Of a DNA stretch of 64,000 nt, positions 48,839-60,501 are shown in pieces; the stretch's first letter is position 1, and the number at the start of each line of letters is the position of its first letter. Source of the DNA: Polytrichum commune (Eukaryota; Streptophyta; Polytrichopsida; Polytrichales; Polytrichaceae); the NCBI GenBank assembly GCA_950295325.1, contig OX485808.1, forward strand, positions 23,828,527 through 23,892,526. Reading direction: 5' to 3'. Under the pieces are notes generated by a model. That model was not told where the DNA came from, ran no database searches, and saw only the letters and a list, made by a program, of their open reading frames with translations. Both the position numbers and the translations under genes were made by a program.

Positions 48839-49886
48839 CGGGGAACAACTGCACTAAATGATAAAGGCAAATTTGGAACAATCTACAAGGGTCTTACACA
48901 CTGTATACTTGCTAAACATGGAGTTGCAAAGAACATACCTAGAATCAAACACCACGACTGTAACCCATCACCCACCACTAGAACATATACCTTATAAAAG
49001 CAACAAGTGGAGCCCATCTCAAAAGTCGAATAGAGAAATTCCCTTTGGAAGCAACACCACTTGAAAAAGAATGGCATAAACTATCCACAACACCACCACC
49101 GCAGAAAATCTTTATTCAAAATCTAAAACACATACACAAACTACTCTTACAAAACATATATGACATAAAACAACTTACTCTAAGGAATGGCACACACTTG
49201 ATGTCCTATACTAAATATATAAACTTCTACAAAAAAACCAACACACGTGATAAAAACAAGCACTAGAAATAGAAGAACAATTATTTTGCCACCTAGGATG
49301 CAATGAAAATTGTCAAGAGCCATGCTAAAGTCATAACCCTCCACGCACACTAAAACAAGAATACATTATAACAAGACATAATATAGAACCTCTAAATAAT
49401 GATACCCACACACAACCACCAACTCTAACACCCTAACACATCTAATACACCAGCCCACACCAACACACATAATAAACAACCCAATAAAATACCCTATGCA
49501 CTCAACAATAGACCATTATACAATACCAATCAAAGACAAACATAAAATTATTAAAACAAACAATACACATACCTAGGCCATTGGATACTACCCGATGGTA
49601 CAATTTATAACAAAAAACCCCCACAAAGAGAATTGTTCCCCTATAACATCCCAAGAGTCATACAACACAATACAAATATAATACTCACATACTTTACCAA
49701 GAAACAACATACAATATATGAAAATATCATACGTGAAAATGATTTTCCTACCAATACAAAGGCCCAAGGCACATATCCCCGCCCCTAAACATCAACATCG
49801 TAAAAATTTCAACACACGAATGCAACCCCAAAAAAGATATCAATACTAACACAAACAAAATTCAAGTACAAGATGACATCGCCCAC
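48839..49886 (+). mobile_element. LINE-B, part 1: truncated relative of LINE-A ORF2
   Basis: It begins abruptly at a point equivalent to about 8146 of LINE-A (GGAACAACTGCACTAAATGA) and follows LINE-A through the post-RT extension, including the Cys cluster, to about 9190. It is full of stops and small indels and has the same A/C-rich composition. A family-A LTR at 49887-51088 splits it from part 2. It is a different, clearly diverged lineage rather than a recent copy of LINE-A. Confidence 0.8.
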
Positions 49887-49973
49887 TATGAGCCCAAAAT
49901 GGTGGCTCATATTTGTTTTATGCTTAGAATTTATTTAGAATTGCAATTGGAGTGTTATTGAAACAATCAAAAG

Positions 49974-49980
49974 TATAAAA
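49974..49980 (+). promoter_or_regulatory. TATA box of family-A LTR
   Basis: TATAAAA is followed by AGAGTGAGG and lies 88 bases inside the LTR. The same word is present at the equivalent place in the other family-A copies (for example CATAAAAAGAGTG at 54386, and on the minus strand near 46641). U3 is therefore very short if this is the start signal. Confidence 0.5.
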
Positions 49981-50436
49981 AGAGTGAGGCTTGGTGTGGT
50001 TTATGTTTTAGGCCTTAAGCCTATTTTGTGTGGTTAATTAGAAGCTTAGTGGCATTAGGGAGTGTTTTGGTTAAGTGAGTAGTGTTTGATGAAGCAAGGG
50101 GAAGGGCCTTGGATTTAAATGTTTGAATTAGAACATGTTCTTGTTGGTTTAGAGGGTGAGGATTTAGTGGATAGGATAAGGTCCTACTAAGTAGGAGAAT
50201 GTTAAGGGGTTTGTGGTCTTGGGTGGCCTCTCCTCCTCCTCCTCTTCTCTCTTCTTCTTCTTCCTCTCTTCCTCCCCTCTCTCTATCACTTCCTCCTCTC
50301 GAGGAATTTGAGCTCTTAGAGCTAGAAAGTGTGGGAATTAGGAAGGGGTTTAAGGGAATTAAGGGAGCTTGGTTAGGATAATTAGGTAGGGGGCTTGGTA
50401 GAGTTATATAGATAATTAGTTAAGCTGGGACTAATA

Positions 50437-50700
50437 CTGGTTTTCGGCTGGGAATACTGTTGGTTCAACTGGGATACATTACTGGTTCAGCTGGGATACA
50501 TTACTGGTTCAGCTGGGATACATTACTGGTTCGGCTGGGAATACTGTTGGTCTCGGCTGGGATACATTACTGGTTCGGTTGGGAATACTGCTGGTCTCGG
50601 CTGGGATACATTGCTGGCTCAGCTGGGATACATTATTAGTTCGGCTGGGAATACATTGTTGGTTCATCTGGGATACATACTACTGGTTCGGTTGTTGGAC
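50437..50700 (+). repeat. 22-bp minisatellite in family-A LTR, about 11 copies
   Basis: Units of the form GGTTCAGCTGGGATACATTACT, varying to TCGGCTGGGAATACTGTTGG. The spacing is irregular by a few bases. Confidence 0.8.
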
Positions 50701-51093
50701 GTGGAGACGGTGGCCGAGTTGGGAGCCGGGTATGAACCCTCAATGGGCCCGGTCGCGAACTCGATCGGGTATGACAACGGCCAAGGGCCAAGGTCCTAGA
50801 GCCTAAGGGAAATTTATTTTCACATAGATGAAGAAGGGCATAAAGGCATGAGTATTAGTTGGGATTTGATTATGGAGTTGAGAAGTAGGATAGGAGGAAA
50901 GGGATAAATAGAGAAGAGCATTTTTCAATGCTTGTACTCTTATTATGGAATAAAGTGGTGTGCAAGAATTGATGGGAATTGAGAGGGACTTTTATGGAAT
51001 TGGTAAGATGGAGTTATGTGAACACGAATGTGATACCCATTCCCTCACCCGAACTAGGACGCTTAAGGGTGGGTGGTTTGGCCTCACACCCAC

Positions 51094-52395
51094 ATATATG
51101 ACGAAACAAACTAACATCTTATAACCATTCCTTATAATAGACCTGCATGGTTTTGGACCCAATACAACCAAATGCTACACCAACCACACGACCTAATACC
51201 CCCCACCCAAACATTCGAAATAGAAATAACTTGGCTATATCAAAGACAAAAACATAGAATGAAAAAATGACCCATTCAAAAACTCACACCAACTCCTACC
51301 CAAAGTACTTTTTAGACTACATCACAACATCCTTTAACATTACCCATTCCTACTTCTCCTCACTAGTTACATGCTCCACTCAACTAACAAAATTCTTCTC
51401 GCCATTTCCCAGGCACACATGTAATCACTCATATATACCGGCAAATACTACTAAATACAAGGAACCAACTAAACCTCCAGAACTCACCGAGCCACGTATA
51501 GAACCACTTGCTATTAGAATCCTTTGCATACACCACCAAAATAACAACATCGGTACCATAGAACAAATGGGCACAATCAAAAATATATGTGATGACCTTA
51601 ACATAAACCGTACAACCACACAAATTGCTCCTCCTAGCCTGCAAAATATAAAAGGTAACAAAAGCAAAACATGGAATGCCCTCACTTACTCAAGTCCAAA
51701 CACCCACAATCATAACACAATCCCACCAATCCCAAACTACGAGAACAAAACACCCCTCAAATTCTCTCCCCAATATTGCCTCTACACAGACGGATCCTTC
51801 AACCCTCCAAAAAGATAAGATATACATGGCTACGGGAAGAAGTTGGTTACGGCATATATAACCAAGAAAAAAATATCAACCTTGCAATACGACTACCAGG
51901 CCTACAAAACTTTTTCAGAGCAGAATTAATGGCCATACACCACACCCTTACAATAATATATAAAGACTTCCCAAATGAACCCGCACATATCTTCACATAG
52001 TGCCTCAATGGCCTATATGTGATACAAAACCAAATAAAACACCCCACACTACATAACAACCACCCAAATAAAACTATTTTAGAAGAAATAATTAACTTCC
52101 TTATACAAAGGACCCAACTCACAACACTATATAAAGTAAGAGCACATGCAAACATCATGGGATTGCATTATTGCCTCAAGTATTAGATTAGACTAGGATT
52201 ATTTAGAACTACTAAAGCTTTATATTTTTGAAACCTTTGACACAAGTAGCCGACGGCATAAGGTAATGTCTAAAGTAGTTCATCTCATCCATAAAGATGA
52301 ATGAACTCTTATTAATGAGAATACATGAGTGCCACGAATCCCTGGCCTGGAGGGCCCTGACACATGGCTACACGTACTTCTAAAGTGCCCTCCGA
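51094..52395 (+). mobile_element. LINE-B, part 2: RNase H and finger remnants
   Basis: It resumes at a point equivalent to ~9190 of LINE-A. 51267-51818 matches the segment before RNase H but lacks the FGxLG...AHPHN core, which is deleted between two PF codons. It reaches YTDGSF (RNase H), where a Gln codon precedes the segment that is TAG in LINE-A. RNase H follows with several stops to about 52160. After ~190 bases of other sequence, 52355-52393 matches the finger (PDTWLHVLLKC). It was inactive long ago. Confidence 0.7.
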
Positions 52396-52423
52396 ACCAT
52401 TAGTATGCCTTTTGGTTCGGAGG
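52389..52423. repeat. Perfect 11-bp inverted repeat
   Basis: CCTCCGAACCA and its complement TGGTTCGGAGG surround 13 bases at the junction of LINE-B with the next repeat. It may be a junction scar or a small hairpin; nothing identifies a terminator. Confidence 0.5.
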
Positions 52424-52429
52424 ACATGT

Positions 52430-52765
52430 ATGTATGAATACTTGTGAAAGTAGACGGAATTACTAAAATATTATAAAATATACATACTAAATCAACACAC
52501 TGAATTTAAGTGTCATTTTAGAATGATAAAGACAATTTCAAATGGTAAGTCAAAAAAATTATAACCTCAATGTTAATGAGGATTTTGTAATTTTATTTGA
52601 CCTCCAAGTTGATTACATGCTTCGTTGATGGTTTCATTTCTGGAATGAAATCCCAATGAATTGCTTATTTACTAATTGGAAGTGCACATATATATTGGAA
52701 TTTAGACCTTGAAGGCGAAGTGCACTCAATATGGGATTTGTAGTCAAGCGGCCTTCAAGAATGCA
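52430..52765 (+). repeat. Third copy of the block upstream of the membrane-protein gene
   Basis: It shares CATTTTAGAATGATAAAGAC, TAACCTCAATGTTAATGAGG and AAGTGCACTCAATATGGG with 17404-17750 and 38935-39290. It is not followed by the gene: similarity ends at CTTCAAGAATGCAAGAG. It is more diverged than the other two are from each other. Confidence 0.65.
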
Positions 52766-54296
52766 AGAGCAATATTTTTTTGAAGTTGGGCGGGGTGGGT
52801 AGCAGTTTTCGGTCGGGTTCAGAAATTTCCCTGGAGGCTGCCCCCCTTTCTAAGGGGGGGCTTCCCCATAAAGAAGGATGAAGTTTTCAGTGTCATCCGC
52901 GAGGCCTTCATCCCCCGAGGGTACGAGTGTGGGAGTTGGTTCACCCCTATGATCGGGGAGAACCGACGGCTAGTTCATTATCAACCGATGGATTTCCCCT
53001 CATGGCCGGTCCAAATTTTCAACCATCGGATGGCAATCTGACTGTAATTTCAATCCTCCGGCAATTAGCCGATGGACCAGAAAATGTCCTGGAAATGTAG
53101 CTGATTCTTCTTGTGAGTTACTGGATTTCAGCCGGAAGAAGTATTCAAATTTCAAATATTGGCCGATACCCGTGTCTACATCTAACTTAGAAAGTATGAT
53201 GTGTGTTGCTATGGAAGGCCTAGACAATGATTTTGATGACATTCTAACAAGTGCTCTAGATCTTTGGAAGGATGCTGCTAAGTTTCGCTATTTGTAGAGC
53301 AATCCAGAGCGCTATTTGTCTGGGACATCTGATGATGCACTTGAGGAAGTACCCTAAACCTTAAACTTTTTGAATTATGCAACCTTTTCCATGACCAAAT
53401 CTATTTGCTTCTATGAAGAATTGGGGGACCCTTGGCCTTCAAGCGGTGAAGGCATTACTAGGTTCAATTCCTACCAAGGATATTAACTCTTCAAATTTAA
53501 AGTTTTGAACATGCCTTTCTTTTCACTTATTCAAGATTTTGTACTAAGAAATGATTTCTAATAACTTTTCATACATTTTTAAAACAATTAGTGCCGATAT
53601 GAATTCCATTTAATCGGATATTGGCCAATGAAAATATGAAAATATAGGCAACTGGCCGATTGATTTTACAAAAGACCGGCTCTTGCCGATGTAAATTGGA
53701 AAAAAACCGACCCTTCGTAGCAACTACCGGCAATTAGCCACTAAGGCTTCAAAAACTTCCCGAACTCTGGTTCACCCTAGCCCTTACTACTGGAGGGAGG
53801 CTGAGGCCTTGGAGGCAATCGACAACCCTCTGCCGCACGATGCAGACAGCCGAAGGCTGAATTTGGTGTAAGCAGTAGCCGGTTTGAGCGAATCTGGGAG
53901 AACAGGGTGGTCGATTTGCTCCGAAGAGCTGGACAAGCCAATGCTTACGAGGTTGCCATCAGATGCAGGGGTGTAAGGGCGGACGTTAAAGTACCCCCTA
54001 CGAACTTATAGGGGGGCATGTCAGATCAAAAAACAGGTTGCCCGCCCCCCCCACGGATGTCATTGTTCCGTCCATCGCGAAGGACACACAGGCGGATGTC
54101 ATTCAGGTTCGCGTCATTCTGGACATGTAATTCGTCATGCCGCAATAATCGGATCTAAGATCCTTAGATCTAGGGATTTAGATAATGGCGGCTAAGGTTG
54201 TGGCGGCCGTAAAGGCCAGCCGTTAGATGTAGGTATGACTTGATCTACAGCCAAGAAGACTTGGTGGTTGGAAAGGGTAGTCCTCCGAAGGGAGTG
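52766..54296 (+). other. Mostly unidentified sequence with a possible gene remnant
   Basis: 53120-53356 reads on the plus strand as a plausible coding patch (MCVAMEGLDNDFDDIL, ALDLWKDAAKFRYL), a TAG at about 53295-53297, and a further short patch (NPERYLSGTSDDALEEVP). The GCCGAT/GGCAATTAGCC words recur several times between 53050 and 53740. No family is recognised. Confidence 0.25.
54055..54163 (+). repeat. Dispersed repeat R1, partial copy
   Basis: It shares GTCCATCGCGAAGGACACA and TCATGCCGCAATAATCGGAT with the tandem pair at 56371-56827, from which it is separated by the family-A LTR. Confidence 0.7.
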
Positions 54297-55932
54297 TGTG
54301 AGCCCAAAATGGTGCCCACATGTGGTGATTAACTCTTCGAAACCAATTTTAGTTTGACTTTGAGGTGTTATGATTATTCACAAAACATAAAAAGAGTGAA
54401 GTGTGGTGTGGATTGAAGTTTAGGCATTAGAATGTGTTGTGTAGTTAATTCAAGGTTTGATTTCAATAAGAGGATGCCTTGATTATGTGAGTAAAGGGTA
54501 AGGTGAGGCAAGGTGAGCTCCGCGGGTTAAATGCCCACTTTTGGATCCACTTTGTTAGTTTAGGAAGAAGGAAGCTTGGTGGATGGGGATTAGTCCCTAC
54601 TTTGGAGGAGAGGGTTAAAGGCTTGTGATTGGAGGTGCTAATCCTCTCACCCTATCCTCACCTCTCTCTCCCTCTCTCCCTCTTTGCTACTTAAGGTGTT
54701 TTTTCTCTCACTTTGCCTCTCTCTCCATCAAACGCTCTCAAGGGAGCAAGCTCTTAAGAGCTTGAGCCACGTGTGTGTGACATTAGTTTTTAGTAGAGTT
54801 AATTAGTTAAGCTCTCTCTCAAGTCCCCAAGTGAGGGAGCTCTTGAGCTTAAGGTTGCATGTAGTGATTAGGTGGTAGTTAGTTAAAGTAGTGTGTTAGA
54901 TTAGCTCATGACTTAGAATCAAAAGAAAGAAAAGAGAAGAAGAATTTAGAAACCTTGATTAGTGATGGGAGAGGTTGTATTAAGGGTAGCCAAGACTAAA
55001 AGGTTTGAGGAGCGACTGCTGGAGGGACTTCGGCTGGGGCCTAAGGTTTGAAGGGCGACTGCTGGAAAGACTTCGGCTGGAGCCTAAGGTCTAAGCAGCT
55101 CGGCTGCTGGAATGTAATTTGGCTTGGGCTTAAGGTTTAAGGGCGACTGCTGGAAGGACTTCGGTTGGGGCCTAAGGTTTGAGGAGCGACTACTGGAGGG
55201 ACTTCGGCTGGGGCCTAAGGTCTAAGCAGCTCGGCTGCTGGAATGTAATTTGGCTTGGGCCTGAGGTTTGAAGGGCGACTGCTGGAAAGACTTCGGCTGG
55301 GGCCTAAGGTCTAAGGTTTAAGGGCGACTGCTGGAAGGACTTCGGCTGGGGCCTAAGGTTAAGCGGCTCAGCTGCTGGAATGTAATTTGGCTTGGGCCTA
55401 AGTTAGTTCATTAGCTCTAATTAGTTAGGCTACTGGGGGGGTTGTAGTTAGGATAATCCCTTTTAGGATTGCTAGACCATACTAGATTATTGCATGCCAT
55501 CTTGGTTTTAGGTAGAGTTGGATTTACTAGGAAAGTAGAAGTGTGTGGGACTTTTAAATGTGTGGATGGTTACCCATTGAGGCAAGTGTTTTTAAACACT
55601 CGTACTTTTTGGTTGGAATATATTACGTGCACAATTAATGGGGACTGTGGAGGATCCTAGCAAGGACAAGATAAAGGAAGTAAGAATCAAGAAGTCTAGA
55701 GGGATCTCTTTAAGGGCATGCGTGGCCAAGGCCGCGGGTTGGACCCTTGAGAAATCGAATTCCACTACGAGCAACGATGCTCACAATAATAAAGCAAGTG
55801 AGTTAAGATGAAGTTAGTGCCTTGGACATGAGAGCCATATAGCAATTCACGTTATGATATTAGGAATTGAATGTGATTCTCAAAGCCATCACCCGGACTA
55901 GGACGCCTAAGGGTGGTGGATTTGGCCTCACA
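54297..55932 (+). mobile_element. Family-A solo LTR, fourth copy
   Basis: It starts TGTGAGCCCAAAATGG and ends GGATTTGGCCTCACA. The flanks GAGTG (54292-54296) and TAGTG (55933-55937) differ at one base, so the target duplication is slightly decayed. It has CATAAAAAGAGTG, a pyrimidine tract (54640-54735), the palindrome AAGCTCTTAAGAGCTTGAG near 54750, and a minisatellite at 54995-55400. Confidence 0.75.
54995..55400 (+). repeat. Compound ~43-bp minisatellite in family-A LTR
   Basis: Alternating units are based on GGCGACTGCTGGAAGGACTT plus CGGCTGGGGCCTAAGG, and on CAGCTCGGCTGCTGGAATG plus TAATTTGGCTTGGGCC. About nine units with higher-order alternation are visible. Confidence 0.8.
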
Positions 55933-55970
55933 TAGTGCGGGGGCTCATTCTTTCTTTCTTTCTCTCTCTC

Positions 55971-56090
55971 ATTCTAGTGGTTAGGACTAGACTTCTCTCT
56001 CACACATTCTTGTAGTTAGGACTAGACTTCTCTCTCACACATTCTTGTAGTTAGGACTAGACTTCTCTCTCACACATTCTTGTGGTTAGC
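55971..56090 (+). repeat. 35-bp tandem repeat, ~3.4 copies
   Basis: The unit starts ATTCTTGTAGTTAGGACTAG and ends with TCTCTCTCACAC. Copies start at 55971, 56006, 56041 and 56076 (partial), and the repeat lies immediately outside the family-A LTR. Confidence 0.85.
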
Positions 56091-56176
56091 ACGACTCCTT
56101 TCTTTGCCCCCTCTCCATGTATGTAGATGTAATTAGTTGTTGAAGTATAGGAATAGAAATGAGGGACAAAGAGGTT

Positions 56177-56256
56177 TATGAGCCCTATGAATGTTGAATA
56201 ACAGGGTTTTTGAACCCTATGAATGTTGAATGATAGGATTTTGAACCCTATTGAAG
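56177..56256 (+). repeat. Short tandem repeat (~35 bp, 2+ copies)
   Basis: Units contain CCCTATGAATGTTGAAT followed by a GG.TTTTGAA spacer. Confidence 0.6.
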
Positions 56257-56370
56257 AGATGTGTTATTATCTAGTTGCATTAGCTTTTATATCTTAAGTT
56301 ATTGGATGTTACTTAATGATCACTTAATCTTTCCTTCCAGCAGTTCTTGCTTTAGTCTATACACTTTATA

Positions 56371-56827
56371 ATGAATTATATGTTCATCTATGTCATTCAT
56401 TGTTTTAGACAGTCATTCACTGTTTGGTTGTTTGAATAACAAACACTGATGTAATTTTGGATGTCATTATTCCCTCCATCGCAAACGACACATAACACAG
56501 GCGGATGTCATTCACGTTCGCGTCATTCATGACATGTATTTTATCATGCCGCAATAATCGGATCTGAGATCTGAAAGTTAGGTGCGTGCATTATTTATAA
56601 TGAAATACATGTCCATCTATGTCATTCAATGTTCCAGACCAGTCATTCACTGTTTGGTTATCTGAATGACAAACACTGATGTAATTTTGGATGTCACTGT
56701 TCCGTCCATCTCGAACGACGCATAACACAAGCGATGTCATTCACGACAGTGTCATTCATGACATGTATTTCGTCATGCCGCAATAATCGGATCTGAGATC
56801 TGAAAGTTAGATGCGACTATGTGCTCA
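56371..56827 (+). repeat. Tandem duplication, ~229-bp unit (repeat R1)
   Basis: Two head-to-tail units start AATGAATTATATGTTCATCT and AATGAAATACATGTCCATCT. Each is rich in GTCATTCA and its complement and ends in GCAATAATCGGATCTGAG. A third, partial copy is at 54055-54163. Confidence 0.8.
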
Positions 56828-57069
56828 TTTGTAGACCATAGAATAGTACACCCATCTGGCCAATGTTGTGGATTGTTACTTCATTTGGAATAACAATTGT
56901 CACCACACTTGTCGAGCAAATAAAACATAGAAGCTCCCATATGAGCATGCCTCTTAAACCTTAAACTTTCATCCCTAAAATATATGTTAAAAGTAAATGC
57001 AAATGAAATCTACAAATATAATACTCAAGATGCACATATCAATCAATTTACATAGAAAATTTAGAGTGA
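56828..57069. other. Unannotated AT-rich spacer
   Basis: Nothing recognised. Confidence 0.4.
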
Positions 57070-57385
57070 TGTGTCACCCTTTTTCGTAGCTAGATTCTCG
57101 GGGAGGTCACTAGCAAAAATCGCGTAAACAACATGCGATACAAAAATAGGGTCTAATATATTCATTGTAGATAAATTTGGCGAAAAATGTACATATATTA
57201 TAGGGAGTTTTAAAATAGTGAAACATGTTTACATGGAAAACACCATCACATATAATGGCTTCTTTTATTTAGTCAGTACATGTAAAACAACGTGGAAACA
57301 ATTACTAGGGGTAGTGGGTTTAGGATAGGGTTTGTGCTTGTGGATGAAAAGAGGTAATTTTTTGTTGAAAACGCTTGGATGGATG
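57070..57385 (-). repeat. Inverted copy of the 29868-30182 region
   Basis: The reverse complement matches the right half of the hAT-like MITE at 29520-30159 and also its right flank, including the AATCTAGC target site and the adjoining TACGAAAAAGGGTGA. Because flank is shared, this is a duplication of that locus rather than an independent insertion. Confidence 0.7.
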
Positions 57386-59317
57386 AGTTCCCCCAAGGCT
57401 ATGAGGTTGCTCAATCCGGAGGGAAACACTTCTGTCACGGTATGCGGCGTCGATGGCCGCACCTTATCCGTTGGGTTTCATCCATCTAGATTTGGATGGA
57501 TGAATCTAGATGTGGAGAGGAAGGCTCCTAAGTGAGGAGCCTCCTCCTTGGCTTGGCATTCTTGCCAAGTCAAGTCTTGTGAGTTAGTGTGTGGAGAGAG
57601 CTTGTGTGAGGTGTAGATTGCATGATTTTGCAATAAATCTTGAGTTCTTCTCCCTCTACTTACACTCTTGGATTCTCCCTTGGTGGAGTGAGAGATAGCT
57701 TGACTAATTGTGTGCATTTGAAGAGAGATTTAGAGCTATTATGAGTGTTCTACTTCTTCCTTCTCACTTGACAAGAATGCTTCATCTTTGATGTTTTCTA
57801 CTTCATTCTTGAGATGTAACGCGCAAGGGAGGGCGTGAAGACAAGGAGTGACGAAGTTGTGAAGCTCCGGAGGGAGAACACCGCGAATTTGCGAAGCAAC
57901 ATGAAGAATGTTTGCTTGTGAATGTCACTTCAAGGTGAATTGTGGTGATAAGGTGTTGCATTTTCCACGGAATTTCATGTTGTTTTGCTCACATTCAAGC
58001 TTGAATCCGTGACATTGAGCTTTGTAAGCGGAGTTTTGATTCTAAGTAGAAGAAACCTTGAATCAAATAAAAAAAAATCAAACTCAAATTCAAATAAAAT
58101 AAAAAAAACGGCCAAGAGCCGGCTCCGGGAGCCCCAGGTCCTGGCTCGCCCTAGTCTATACAGAAACGGCGGCTATCTGCGGCCGAAGCGGCGGCTAAGT
58201 GACGGCTGGGCTAAGTGACGGCTAAGTACTGGGCTAAGTGACTATTACAATCCTCAAATTCTTTAACCTCCACCCTTTAAGGTACTTGGGCTAAGTACTG
58301 GGCTAAGTGACGGCTGGGCTAAGTGACGGCTGCTGGTCAGGCTGTTCGTCTGCATGCGCTCCAACTGAGGGAAGACTATGTTGGGCATAATCAATTGAGA
58401 ACCGGGTGTTTGCAAGTTCAACCGGTTCGTGTTGACAAATTTTTTTTTTTTTTTTTGAATTAATCAATGCGTTAATGAATTAAAAGCGGACTTAATTTAA
58501 TTTAATTTAATAAATAAAAATTGGATTTTTAATTTTAATTAAATTAATTAATTAGTTTATGTTTCCTTTCAACTTTTAATTTTTCTGCTCTTTCTAAGAG
58601 GTTAATTTCTTGGGCTCATTAATCAAGGACACAAGGAAAAAAACCTAAGTTCTTATGAAATATTAAAAATACTTGGGATTCTTTTTAGGGGTTGTGTTGT
58701 ACAAAATTTCCGAGGGGAGTGTCATTGGGAATTGGGTGGCATGTGGAATTTTTGTTCGGCCTAAAATAAATTATTATTAGGGTCGAATTGTGTTTATCAA
58801 TACATAATCCTGGCATTGTTGTGAGGATAAATTCTTAGGTAGTGGTGGGAAAATGAGAGATGTGCAGTTTCTTTTCTTAAGCAACAGGGCCTCTTCATTT
58901 TGACCACCAACCGCAGGCGGGTGCCGGTTGGTCGCGGTTGCTTTCAATTTTTGTTTAAGTGTTGTTTTGGGGAAGATGATCCAGTGCTGTTATTGCATTG
59001 TTCCTTGTATTTTGTTGTGGTACCTTCCCCTGTTGCGGGCTATTGTGTTGGAGTCTTCCAACATTGCCCATTTTGTGTTGTCTTAGTTTGTGATAGGATA
59101 TTGTGGGGGTGAGGTCGGAGTAATGACCGACGAGACCCTTGTGTGTGCACCAAGTGGGCGGTGCTTGTATTCCCTTATGGTGAGGCTGAATTGATGACCA
59201 GCAGACCATAAGTTTGGTGGTGTTTGCAGGTGCAGGTTGCATTTCACCTTTTGACCTTTGTACCTGGATACTAATTCATTTGGGTTGTTGATTCGGTGAC
59301 CATCCCATTGTGGGTTT
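57386..59317 (+). other. Possible 5' LTR/leader of the Ty3-like element; tandem GGCTAAGTGACGGCT repeat
   Basis: No gene is recognised. 58183-58340 contains about six units of GGCTAAGTGACGGCT or GGGCTAAGTGACGG; inside it, 58236-58278 is a reverse complement of sequence at about 21335-21377. A poly-T run lies at 58440-58456, followed by AT-rich DNA to 58560. The 5' LTR of the following retrotransposon should lie here, but I could not place its ends or a tRNA primer site. Confidence 0.3.
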
Positions 59318-59880
59318 ATGGTTACAACTCGTAGTCAACATTATCGTTCTCCGTCCCCAGGAGCATCGGAAGGTCATCCCTCGGACCTCTCGGACGTTGA
59401 ACCAGTGGTAGCACCCAACGAGGCTTTTCAGCCTACTTCGGCGTAGGGGACTATCACTCGGTCTCACGTCCTGTGGGTGGGAACCTTTGACGATATGGAG
59501 GAGGAGACTAGGGGAGGGATATGAGACCGGTTTTCCGGTCAAGCAGGGACCATTTCTCTACAAGACTGGAAAATCCGGTTTCGTACGTGGATGCGAGAGA
59601 AACGCCAACGCAATACCAATTTTAACGATTGGTATGTGTTCGAGCTTCTACCTCAACATTTGGAGCATGAAGCTCTCCAAACTTATGAGCAGTGGACGGA
59701 GGCTCATTGGATGGAGGTGCGCCAGGTGGAGCGATACTGGGAGACTTGGGTTGAGTTGGTATCCGCATTGAAAGAAGGCGCAGCTTCCAGTTTCATGGCC
59801 GTCCCTGAGGTTAAGTCGGAGGTGTCGAGGGAGTATTTGTGGTGGACGTGGAGGGAGCTTCTCATGGTGAACCCAAGGAT
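59318..59880 (+). pseudogene. gag N-terminal region, two stops
   Basis: An ATG at 59318 (MVTTRSQHYRSPSPGASE) opens a frame with TAG near 59444 and TGA near 59522. It then reads ISLQDWKIRFRTWMREK, FELLPQHLEHEALQTY and ETWVELVSALKEGA, a helical pattern usual for Ty3-type capsid proteins. The frame shifts by one at about 59840-59885 into the next segment. It would form the virus-like particle that packages element RNA. Confidence 0.55.
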
Positions 59881-60501
59881 AAGGGTTCTGCTCCCGCTGT
59901 GGCGAGTACGTCGAGCCCCATTCTTCCACTCTCCCGTTATGCCCAGGCTACCCAGGCGGCTTTAGCTTCTTTGGGGGCTCCGCCAGTTTTTGAGCCGTTG
60001 CGGGCATTTGAGCTGCATCTACATGAGGAGTACGGAGGTTTCCGCCGGGACCAGATGCAGCGGATACAAGATTTTAGACGGGAGAAGGACGATACACCTC
60101 GTACCATGTATACGAGGTTGGCGAGGTTTGCCAGAGAATCTGGAGGTGTGTTTGCGGAAAGTCTATTGGTAAAGGTGTTTTTGTCCAAGATTGACAAACG
60201 CCTCCTTGACTTGGCGCTGCCCAGGATCATCATGGATTATGGTGGCCGGGCGACACTTGCAGAAGCTTTCGCTATTGTCGAGCAGTGTGATCGTGCATTG
60301 TGTCAACACGATGCCACTGATTTGGTGTCCTTGCTAGTAGATTCTAGCAAATCCCGAAGAGTTCCGGTTGCGGTTGCGGGATTGACGGAGGCCGAGGTGG
60401 ACAAGACCATGTATTGTTGGCCTTGTGGGCAGGCCGGCCACGCTAAGAAGGACTGTCCTTCGAAGCAAAGGCAAGCCCAGACCATCACTACTCCGAAGTG
60501 A
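59839..60501 (+). pseudogene. gag capsid and nucleocapsid with CCHC zinc knuckle
   Basis: 220 codons. The capsid-like part has FELHLHEEYGGFRRDQMQ, TPRTMYTRLARFARESG and LLVKVFLSKIDKRLLDL, typical of the retrotransposon gag domain. Residues 193-206 are a perfect CX2CX4HX4C knuckle, CWPCGQAGHAKKDC (nt 60415-60456), which binds element RNA. The first residues before ~59880 are probably read from the previous frame. It ends at TGA 60499-60501; the following sequence continues in the same frame. Confidence 0.75.

Larger units (their letters stand above)
49887..51088 (+). mobile_element. Family-A solo LTR inside LINE-B
   Basis: It starts TATGAGCCCAAAATGG, ends GGTGGTTTGGCCTCACA, and is flanked by the perfect 5-bp duplication CCCAC (49882-49886, 51089-51093). 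It carries a TATA box at 49974-49980, a pyrimidine-rich tract at 50225-50300, the palindromic GAGCTCTTAGAGC at ~50310, a 22-bp minisatellite and ACTAGGACGCTTAAGGGTGG near the 3' end. It has no internal domain, so it is solo, and it is younger than LINE-B. Confidence 0.8.

Noticed and set aside
50437-50700. CRISPR-like array
   Set aside because: Short irregular tandem units with no unique spacers, inside a plant LTR.
58900-59112. Small Cys-rich ORF upstream of gag
   Set aside because: No counterpart, no domain, lies in the presumed leader of the retrotransposon.
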